A stretch of DNA of 64,000 nt from Pleionea mediterranea (GTDB lineage Bacteria; Pseudomonadota; Gammaproteobacteria; Enterobacterales; Kangiellaceae), in assembly GCF_003148745.1 (NCBI RefSeq), contig NZ_QGGU01000005.1, forward strand, positions 246,466 through 310,465. The letters are read 5' to 3'. Position numbers and translations under genes: made by a program. The notes under the pieces were generated by a model, which did not search any database, was not told the DNA's origin, and saw only the letters and a program-made list of their open reading frames with translations. This document shows, one piece after another, positions 57,452-64,000 of this stretch (its first letter is position 1; the number at the start of each line of letters is the position of its first letter).

Positions 57452-58153
57452 TTAATGATAGAGCCGATGTTGCTCTATGTATTTTATGACAGAATCCGGC
57501 AGTAAAAAACGGCAGGATTGCTGACGAGTAATTAATTGCCGGATTTGAGTTGCAGAAATATCCAGCAGCGGGCACTGATAACGATACAATCGTCCAGTGG
57601 ATTTAAACGTTTCCATAGGTTTCGACAAAGTCTCAACCTTGGCATCAAATGCTTTATTGTGCAGCAATGACTCGACATGGTCACAACGAATAATCGATTG
57701 CTCCACTTCTGGCGCAAGCCACTGTTGCGTTGCGCCTGGCCGGGCAATCACCAAAATATTGACCCGCTCAATAATATCTTGCCACTGATGCCAACTTTGA
57801 AATCCGGCCATGGCATCATCCCCCATCACCAATATAAGTGATGCACTGGGAAACTCTTTGGCCAACTCTTCAACCGATATCGATGTAAAAGAAGGCCCCT
57901 GACGCTTTAGCTCCCGATCATCCACCACCACATGATTAAGAGACTCTGTTGCCAACCGAACCATATTAAGACGATGTTCCGCGCTGACATCCGGCTCATC
58001 TCGATGCGGTGGTGTTGCACTTGGCATCATACGCACCCGAGCCTCGGGCATTAAATTGTGCAGGTTTTCGACCAGCCGTAAATGCCCATAATGAACCGGA
58101 TTAAAGGTACCACCAAACAGGAAAATGGGTGAATCAGGGTGTCGATTACTCAT
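57452..58153 (-). CDS. nadD: Nicotinate-nucleotide adenylyltransferase NadD
   Basis: NAD synthesis: nicotinate mononucleotide to deamido-NAD. 233 aa with the GTFNPVHYGHLR nucleotide-binding motif, VMGDDAMAGFQSWHQWQ, and the ISATQIRQLI motif at the end. Separated from holA by 121 bp of plain sequence. Confidence 0.96.
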   Translation of the reverse strand: MSNRHPDSPIFLFGGTFNPVHYGHLRLVENLHNLMPEARVRMMPSATPPHRDEPDVSAEHRLNMVRLATESLNHVVVDDRELKRQGPSFTSISVEELAKEFPSASLILVMGDDAMAGFQSWHQWQDIIERVNILVIARPGATQQWLAPEVEQSIIRCDHVESLLHNKAFDAKVETLSKPMETFKSTGRLYRYQCPLLDISATQIRQLITRQQSCRFLLPDSVIKYIEQHRLYH

Positions 58154-58274
58154 TAACTGAGCCGCCCCAACAAAGTTACGACGAAAGCATTAGGCAGACC
58201 GGTAGCAACCAAAGCATACGCTTGATGAAAACTTAAAACGCCTTGCACAGCGGTAGAGATACTCAACATAATCG

Positions 58275-59294
58275 TCAGATGACCTTGCGCCACAATAGCT
58301 TGCCACCCATCAACAACAGGCACGTCATCAGTTCATCCCACACATTGCCTTCAGCCTGACCCTTCGACATTTTATCCAGATGGCCGCATCGAGCCAGAAT
58401 ACGTAACCACACTCTTAATGGTAGTTTATTTAGAGCATTAGTGACTAATCGACTGCGCGAACTCCAGACGCGGTACTCTTTCACCACGTCTGACGCTGAC
58501 CGACCGGTGGCCATCTGCTCGGACATTTTGACCATTTGCCGAACTTCGCGATACAGGGTTGCCACCAGAATAATCGGAACAACGCCTTCTTGCTGAAGTT
58601 GTTGAATCATTTTTTGCACTTTATCCGCTTTGCCAGCTAACGCCGTATCCAATAATTCAAATACCGAGTATCTTGCATTATTGGCAACGGATGACATAAC
58701 CTGCTCAACATCAACCGGCTGCTCGGATGAAAGTAACTGTAATTTTTGTAAATCCTGATTCGCTGCAAGTAAATTACCTTCACTGCGATCAGCCAACATC
58801 TGTACCGCATCACTGGTGAGCGTCAGCCCCAATTGCGCTGCGCGATCACTGAGCCAGCCATTTAACTGATATCCCGCAACCGGCCAAATTTGAACCACCA
58901 ATCCGTTGGCTTCAATACTTTTCACCCATTTGGTTGATAGTTTTCGCTTGTCCATTTTTGGGCAACGAATAAGATAACGGCAGTCGTCATTCGGCGTTTC
59001 GAGTAATTCTTTTAATGCGTCCTGCTGAGCTTTATCTGGCAGTTTTTCAAACCTTAATTCAATGATTTTTTTTTCTGCAAATAAAGAGAAGTTATCCGAC
59101 TCCTGACTCACATCATTAAAATCAAAGTTGCGCCCAATATCAAACACACTGCGCTCGGTAAAACCCTGTTGACGCAAAAAAGCTCGAATTGAATCGCCCG
59201 CTTCCATCATCAGCAGAGGCTCATCACCAGTGATCATAAAACTGAACTGTTCGGCATTCAGCTGACGCTTGAGTTGTTCAAGTTTAATCGGCAC
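58275..59294 (-). CDS. holA: DNA polymerase III subunit delta
   Basis: Wrench that opens the sliding clamp in the clamp loader. 339 aa from the GTG at 59294 (AGGAA six bases upstream), which overlaps the lptE stop; the frame opens earlier without homology. MPIKLEQLKRQLNAEQFSFM then DEPLLMMEAGDSIRAFLRQQ and FSLFAEKKIIELRF match E. coli HolA. Mild GTG start and overlap suggest coupling to lptE. Confidence 0.94.
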   Translation of the reverse strand: MPIKLEQLKRQLNAEQFSFMITGDEPLLMMEAGDSIRAFLRQQGFTERSVFDIGRNFDFNDVSQESDNFSLFAEKKIIELRFEKLPDKAQQDALKELLETPNDDCRYLIRCPKMDKRKLSTKWVKSIEANGLVVQIWPVAGYQLNGWLSDRAAQLGLTLTSDAVQMLADRSEGNLLAANQDLQKLQLLSSEQPVDVEQVMSSVANNARYSVFELLDTALAGKADKVQKMIQQLQQEGVVPIILVATLYREVRQMVKMSEQMATGRSASDVVKEYRVWSSRSRLVTNALNKLPLRVWLRILARCGHLDKMSKGQAEGNVWDELMTCLLLMGGKLLWRKVI

Positions 59295-59907
59295 GGGCAA
59301 TTCCTGGCGTACCACTGAGATACGCGCCCAACTGGCGTGACAGTATTTCAACCGCCGCTGTTTGCATATCCGACAATAATTGTTGTTCCTGATGGTGCGA
59401 TGCGATCAGTTGTTGCTGATCAAAACGATAACTGCGCTGTTCGCTCACTGAAAATGACTTGCTGTTCGACAAGCTAGCGTTAGCAGATACAGCTGAATTA
59501 ATAGAGCTCTCTGGATCGTCAGATTCGAGTGCCTTATCGTCTGTCAGCGAGTAAAGCGTCGCGGAAAGAGTATAAACCAGTACAAACTCACTGGCACGGC
59601 CACTGGCATCTCGTAGTAATACGCGTTTATTCAGCTCGTCCTGCTCCAGAACAAGGCGATGTTGTGCATCCACCAAGGTTGAGATATTGGCACCTTGCTG
59701 CTTTAATCGCTGCTGCAACCGTTGCTTAATATTGATAAGCGCCGCGCCAGACTGAACACTAATGTTCTGCCCAGACAAAGACGCCGTTTCTTGAGTACCC
59801 TTTAAATGAAAGCCGCAAGACATTAAACCGGCACTAGCGATCAAAGCCATCAGCCAGGCTCTACAATACAGTCGAGTCCAACTATTTAAAAGTGGCCGCT
59901 TTAACAT
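59284..59907 (-). CDS. lptE: LPS assembly lipoprotein LptE
   Basis: Plug of the LptD outer-membrane LPS translocon. Lipobox LMSC followed by GFHLKGT, the LptE hallmark, then alternating beta and helix with RLVLEQDELNKRVLLRDASG. Start is uncertain: ATG at 59907 gives a normal 31-residue signal, while the frame also opens at TTG at 59955 directly after leuS. A Ser/Asp/Asn-rich insertion (DDPESSINSAVSANASLSNS) is longer than in E. coli. Confidence 0.9.
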   Translation of the reverse strand: MLKRPLLNSWTRLYCRAWLMALIASAGLMSCGFHLKGTQETASLSGQNISVQSGAALINIKQRLQQRLKQQGANISTLVDAQHRLVLEQDELNKRVLLRDASGRASEFVLVYTLSATLYSLTDDKALESDDPESSINSAVSANASLSNSKSFSVSEQRSYRFDQQQLIASHHQEQQLLSDMQTAAVEILSRQLGAYLSGTPGIARAD

Positions 59908-59955
59908 AGGTCGCTTTAACAATGTTCTACTTAACAAAACTCGGTGCAATACCAA

Positions 59956-62571
59956 TTAGGCCACCACAATATTAACCAGCTTACCAGGTACCACAATCAC
60001 TTTGCGTACTGTTTTATCCGCAGTAAACCGCTGAACATTTTCATCATTTAACGCAACCGACTCTATGGCTTCTTTTGTCATGGATTTGCTAACGGAAATT
60101 TTAGCGCGCAACTTTCCGTTGACTTGCACCACCATCTCCATTTCATCCTGCTCAAGCGCTGACTCATCCATCACAGGCCAGCTCACATCGATCACCGACT
60201 CCTGATGACCCAGAGACTGCCATAGTTCGTGACAAATATGAGGCGTAATAGGACTTAATAAACGCACTACCGTTTCAAGCGCTTCGCGCACAATCACAGC
60301 ATCAACTTCGCTGCTTTGTTTAAATCGGCCAATGGTATTACACAGTTCCATAACGGCAGCGATTGCAGTATTAAAAGTGTAACGACGTTCAATGTCATCG
60401 GTTACTTTTTTGATGGTCTCATGAGTTTTAAAACGAAGCGCTTTTTGCTCACTGGTCAATTCACCATCTATTGAGCTTAAAGTGACTCCCGCTAACTCAG
60501 GGCTTTCTTCTAAATGCTGACTTTCTTCTAAATGATCGTGCACCAACTTCCAGACACGTTTTAAAAATTTAAATGCCCCCTGTACACCATCTTCTCGCCA
60601 CTCTAATGACTGCTCTGGTGGTGCTGCAAACATGGTGTATAAACGGGCAGTATCAGCGCCGTAAAGATCGATCAGATTTTGCGGATCAACACCGTTCATT
60701 TTCGACTTGGACATTTTTTCCATGCCGCCTAATTCAACCGGCTCACCAGAATCCTTAAGGGTCGCTTTAATCACCTTGCCTTTTTCATCTTTTTCGATGG
60801 TGACTTCTTCAGGCGAATAATAGTTTTTCGCGCCGTTCTCCATACGATAAAATGTTTCTGATAACACCATACCCTGTGTTAACAATCGCTTCGCAGGCTC
60901 ATCGCTGTTCACCAGGCCAGCATCGCGCATCAGTTTATGGAAAAACCGAAAGTACAATAAATGCATGGTGGCATGCTCGATACCACCAATGTATTGATCC
61001 ACCGGAAGCCAGTAGTTGGCCTCATTTGAATCCAGCATGGCGGTATCGCAATGCGGCGAAGTATAACGGGCGTAATACCAGCTTGATTCCATAAAAGTAT
61101 CAAAGGTGTCGGTTTCTCGGCGTCCGGCTTTGCCATCAACCTCAGTGTTTAAAAACGACTGATGATCCAGCAACGGAGAATTCGCTCCTTGCATCACCAG
61201 ATCAGTGGGCAGTTCTACCGGAAACTCTTTTGCCGTAACCATTTCCCCATCATCCAACTTAACCATAGGGATAGGAGCACCCCAATATCGCTGACGTGAA
61301 ACGCCCCAATCGCGTAATCGGTAATTAATTTGCTTACTGCCAACGCCTTTGTCTTCCAACCACTGACAAATGGCATCGAATGCTTGTTCAGACGATAAGC
61401 CGTCAAATTCGCCAGAATTGATCAGTCGACCTTTTTCAGTAAACGCTTGCTGGGTTAAATCACAAGATTCTTCGCTATCAACATTCGGCTCTATCACCTG
61501 CTTGATGGCAATACCGTATTTATTGGCAAACTCCCAGTCTCGTTGATCATGGCCGGGCACAGCCATCACGGCACCAGAGCCGTAATCCATCAATACAAAG
61601 TTAGCAGCGTAGATATCAATTTTTTCGCCACTAATGGGGTGTATCGCCTCTCGTCCCGTTGGCATACCTTTTTTATCCATGGTGGCGATATCAGCTTCTG
61701 CTGTTGAGCTGCGATTGCACTCGGTAATAAAGGCTTTTAATTCGTTATTCGATTCAGACGCCTGCACCGCAAGTGGATGTTGCGCAGCAACCGCCAGGTA
61801 AGTGGCTCCCATTAAGGTGTCAGGACGGGTGGTGTAAATGGAAACCGTTTCATCACTGCCATCAACCTTGAAATCCATATTGACGCCTTCAGAACGACCA
61901 ATCCAGTTACGTTGCATGGTTTTTACACTATCTGGCCAGCCTTCCAAATCATCAATACTGCTTAATAGTTCTTCGGCGTACTCGGTGATTCGAATAAACC
62001 ATTGCTCGATATCTTTTTTAACTACCGGGGTATCACAGCGCCAGCAACAGCCATCGTGTACCTGCTCATTGGCTAATACCGTTTCATCGTTAGGGCACCA
62101 GTTCACTTGAGACTGCTTTTTATAAGCCAATCCTTTTTCCACCAGAGTAGTAAAAAACCATTGTTCCCAACGATAGTACTCTGGCTCACAGGTGGTCACT
62201 TCACGATCCCAGTCATAAGCAAAGCCCAGACTTTGCAGCTGTTTTTTCATGTAGGCGATATTTTGTCGGGTCCAGTCTGCCGGCTGAGCTTTATTTTTTA
62301 TTGCCGCATTTTCAGCAGGTAAACCAAAGGCATCCCACCCCATAGGCTGCAACACATTAAATCCCTGCATGCGCTTAAATCGGGAGATAACATCACCAAT
62401 GGTGTAATTACGAACATGCCCCATATGCAGTCGACCACTAGGATAAGGCAGCATAGACAAGCAATAATACTTTTCTTTACTGGCATCTTGAACGGCTTTA
62501 AATACCTGATTTTTATGCCAAAAGTCTTGTGTTTTTTGCTCAATTTCCCGCGGGTTATACTGTTCCTGCAT
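59956..62571 (-). CDS. leuS: Leucyl-tRNA synthetase
   Basis: 871 aa from the ATG at 62571, class Ia. HIGH motif [19 protein letters not shown]1 editing domain with [16 protein letters not shown] and the discriminating Asp in [18 protein letters not shown], zinc cysteines in [11 protein letters not shown], and KMSKS in [20 protein letters not shown] six codons upstream is an alternative start. First gene of leuS-lptE-holA. Confidence 0.97.
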   Translation of the reverse strand: MQEQYNPREIEQKTQDFWHKNQVFKAVQDASKEKYYCLSMLPYPSGRLHMGHVRNYTIGDVISRFKRMQGFNVLQPMGWDAFGLPAENAAIKNKAQPADWTRQNIAYMKKQLQSLGFAYDWDREVTTCEPEYYRWEQWFFTTLVEKGLAYKKQSQVNWCPNDETVLANEQVHDGCCWRCDTPVVKKDIEQWFIRITEYAEELLSSIDDLEGWPDSVKTMQRNWIGRSEGVNMDFKVDGSDETVSIYTTRPDTLMGATYLAVAAQHPLAVQASESNNELKAFITECNRSSTAEADIATMDKKGMPTGREAIHPISGEKIDIYAANFVLMDYGSGAVMAVPGHDQRDWEFANKYGIAIKQVIEPNVDSEESCDLTQQAFTEKGRLINSGEFDGLSSEQAFDAICQWLEDKGVGSKQINYRLRDWGVSRQRYWGAPIPMVKLDDGEMVTAKEFPVELPTDLVMQGANSPLLDHQSFLNTEVDGKAGRRETDTFDTFMESSWYYARYTSPHCDTAMLDSNEANYWLPVDQYIGGIEHATMHLLYFRFFHKLMRDAGLVNSDEPAKRLLTQGMVLSETFYRMENGAKNYYSPEEVTIEKDEKGKVIKATLKDSGEPVELGGMEKMSKSKMNGVDPQNLIDLYGADTARLYTMFAAPPEQSLEWREDGVQGAFKFLKRVWKLVHDHLEESQHLEESPELAGVTLSSIDGELTSEQKALRFKTHETIKKVTDDIERRYTFNTAIAAVMELCNTIGRFKQSSEVDAVIVREALETVVRLLSPITPHICHELWQSLGHQESVIDVSWPVMDESALEQDEMEMVVQVNGKLRAKISVSKSMTKEAIESVALNDENVQRFTADKTVRKVIVVPGKLVNIVVA

Positions 62572-62778
62572 TACTGAATTCAACCTCAATCTTTATACTT
62601 ATCACCACTCATCGCGATTCAGCGACAAGTCAAAATACTTTATACTGTTAAGTCCGAAGAACGCTCTGACCTGAAAGCCGCAATAATAACGCAGCCGAGG
62701 CCACAGCACCAACTGATATGCCCTAAAAGCCGCATCAAACGTGACTTTTGGCTCATTAACAGGAAAATACCCGCGACC

Positions 62779-63513
62779 ATGGCAAATACAGGCTTTTTTA
62801 CTCTACTCACCGAATCATTGTTATTGCCACCCGGACTTAATTTATTACTTGGTCTGATCGCCTGGGGTCTTTGGAAATCTTGGCCAAAAACAGCAAAGTC
62901 ATTGCTAACATTTTCAGCAGTTAGTCTGTATTTAATGAGCACACCACTAATGAGCGCTTGGTTAGAGGCCATGCTGCCCCAGTCAAAACCACTGACCATG
63001 CAGCAAATAGAAGCATTAAAAAACGATGAAATACCCACCGCTATCGTTCTGGTAAGCGCTGGCCGTCGCAAAGGGGCTGAAGAATATGGTCTAACAGAAA
63101 CCGTCAACGCCGAAACACTGGAAATCCTCCGCTACGGCGCCTTTTTACAACGCAAAACCGGCTTCCCAATTATGGTGGTCGGTGGCACACCAAATGGCGA
63201 GTCTACACCTGAAGCAGTGCTTATGAATCAGGTACTTACCGATGAGTTTGGGGCAGAGGTGAATTGGATGGTTACCAATCTCAAAAACAGCTATAACTTC
63301 ACAAATAACTCTGTTGATATTGCCACTTCAAATATGCGAAAAGTATTAATTAGCAGCTCAGCTAACAATCATATAACCACAAACAGCAACTTCAAACATA
63401 TTTTTATTTCATTACCATCGAAGAGCCCACCAACCGCATCGAAATTGAGTTTATTAGCCTCGCCTGAATCATGCTTTCACAGCATTACCATGTTAAAATC
63501 TTTACTTCTATAA
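62779..63513 (+). CDS. ElyC/YdcF-like DUF218 protein with eroded C-terminus
   Basis: 244 aa. Two N-terminal helices (LLLPPGLNLLLGLIAWGLW; LLTFSAVSLYLMSTPLMSAW), then the DUF218 start with AIVLVSAGRRKGAEEYG, FPIMVVGGTPNGESTPEAVL and LTDEFGAEVNWM. Beyond residue about 180 the usual loop with His-x-Pro-Arg-Ala reads SSANNHITTNSNF, so a key conserved motif is lost while the frame stays open to the end (LASPESCFHSITMLKSLL). E. coli ElyC acts in undecaprenyl-phosphate metabolism; this copy may be inactive. It lies next to an insertion sequence. Confidence 0.6.
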   Translation: MANTGFFTLLTESLLLPPGLNLLLGLIAWGLWKSWPKTAKSLLTFSAVSLYLMSTPLMSAWLEAMLPQSKPLTMQQIEALKNDEIPTAIVLVSAGRRKGAEEYGLTETVNAETLEILRYGAFLQRKTGFPIMVVGGTPNGESTPEAVLMNQVLTDEFGAEVNWMVTNLKNSYNFTNNSVDIATSNMRKVLISSSANNHITTNSNFKHIFISLPSKSPPTASKLSLLASPESCFHSITMLKSLLL

Positions 63514-63540
63514 TTTTAGTTTAAATTGCGCACCATACAG

Positions 63541-63732
63541 ATGAATCAAGATTTTTTTAGAATTTATAAAAACGCACTTTCAGCAAACTTCTGTAACGAT
63601 TTGATTACAAAATTTGAAGCCAGCGAATCAAAAGTAGAAGGCAGGGTTGGAAACGGTACTCCAGAAGGTATGGTTTCACAAAAAATAAAACAAACGACTG
63701 AGCTATATTTATCCGTTAAAGATAAGGTCTGA
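63541..63732 (+). pseudogene. N-terminal fragment resembling a 2OG-Fe(II) oxygenase
   Basis: MNQDFFRIYKNALSANFCND and LITKFEASESKVEGRVGNG resemble the first 50 residues of prolyl-4-hydroxylase-like oxygenases, as recalled from family members. The frame stops after 63 codons, before any of the metal-binding HxD...H residues. An IS982-type end begins about 100 bp downstream, so the rest was probably lost by insertion or deletion. Weak identification. Confidence 0.4.
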
Positions 63733-63833
63733 TGAAATCCTATAGTAACAATAAAAATAATGGCGAGATAGTTTGAAGTACATAACAACTTATGAATTCA
63801 AAAGTTTCATTTCCAACAAAAGATACCTAATAA

Positions 63834-64000
63834 ACCTGAGCTGCGGATAAGAAAAGTGAACTAAATGCCTTTGCGGTGATCTGATCTTTCGACGAAAAAA
63901 GAAATATCACACAGGACAAGGGCATGACTAATTTAGAGGCAATTTACGTAGATGTCGATGATTTTTGTTTGTTATTTGAACCTCAATGGCAAGCGCATTT
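63834..64000 (+). mobile_element. Left end and 5' transposase part of an IS982-family element
   Basis: From 63924 the frame reads MTNLEAIYVDVDDFCLLFEP then QWQAH and is open to the window end; VDDFC followed by PQWQ is the opening of IS982-family transposases. AGGA lies upstream. ACCTGAGCTGCGGATAAG at 63834 is a plausible left terminus, but the right one is outside the window, so the boundary is tentative. Confidence 0.65.
63924..64000 (+). CDS. IS982-family transposase, 5' fragment at window edge
   Basis: Only the first 25 codons are visible, beginning MTNLEAIYVDVDDFC. The catalytic DDE residues lie outside the window. Whether the copy is intact cannot be judged. Confidence 0.65.
   Translation, partial: MTNLEAIYVDVDDFCLLFEPQWQAH

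Noticed and set aside
62640..63107. 155-codon minus-strand frame opposite the ElyC-like gene
   Set aside because: It is the antisense shadow of the DUF218 coding frame, and the plus-strand product has recognisable motifs.

Overview
The window is chromosomal DNA from a Gram-negative gammaproteobacterium of moderate to low GC, probably marine. Support for this: the E. coli-like block nudF-yqiB-cpdA beside tolC, a complete S10-spc-alpha ribosomal cluster in the standard order, Lpt/Kdo outer-membrane genes, a Vibrio/Alteromonas-type second EF-G, PhaR, and the leuS-lptE-holA-nadD-rsfS-rlmH-mrdA-rodA-mltB-rlpA-dacA-dat-ybeD-lipB-lipA cell-wall/lipoate block. I cannot name the genus from sequence alone.

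Layout. 1-9.3 kb: cpdA (cut by the window edge), yqiB and nudF on the minus strand, divergent from a Pcm-like methyltransferase and tolC; then waaA, a small membrane protein, ratB-ratA, smpB and a LysM lipoprotein. 9.4-23.5 kb: alpha, spc and S10 ribosomal operons (rplQ back to rpsJ, all minus), each with a readable promoter; the str operon (rpsL-rpsG-fusA-tuf) is not next to it. 23.5-27.8 kb: RND efflux permease and adaptor. 28.3-32.6 kb: stand-alone second EF-G gene, AEC transporter, trhO. 32.6-34.7 kb: a DUF6491-like lipoprotein, cytochrome c5, and an exbD gene broken by a 265-bp miniature inverted-repeat element. 34.7-38.7 kb: acs behind a promoter overlapped by a perfect 28-bp palindrome, phaR, and a proline iminopeptidase.

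38.7-47.1 kb is the accessory-looking part. An asparagine-synthase-like amidotransferase of the N-acetylglutaminylglutamine amide (NAGGN) type is divergent from a translationally overlapped pair: a RimK-type ATP-grasp glutamate ligase and an EgtC/YafJ-type class II amidotransferase. DUF1853, DedA, DUF3667 and an unrecognised duplicated-domain exported protein follow. 47.1-62.6 kb is one long minus-strand run that supplies leucyl-tRNA synthetase, LPS insertion (LptE), polymerase delta, NAD and ribosome factors, the elongasome (PBP2, RodA), septal/lateral wall hydrolases (MltB, RlpA, PBP5), and lipoate synthesis (LipA, LipB). 62.7-64 kb is decayed: an ElyC-like gene with a lost C-terminal motif, an oxygenase N-terminal fragment, and the left part of an IS982-family insertion sequence running off the window.

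Most of the window is conserved housekeeping DNA. The best candidates for something new are the RimK/amidotransferase/NAGGN-type locus, the miniature element with complementary hairpin loops inside exbD (a relic of its terminus lies 33 kb away), and the palindrome over the acs promoter. No tRNA, rRNA or CRISPR array was found.
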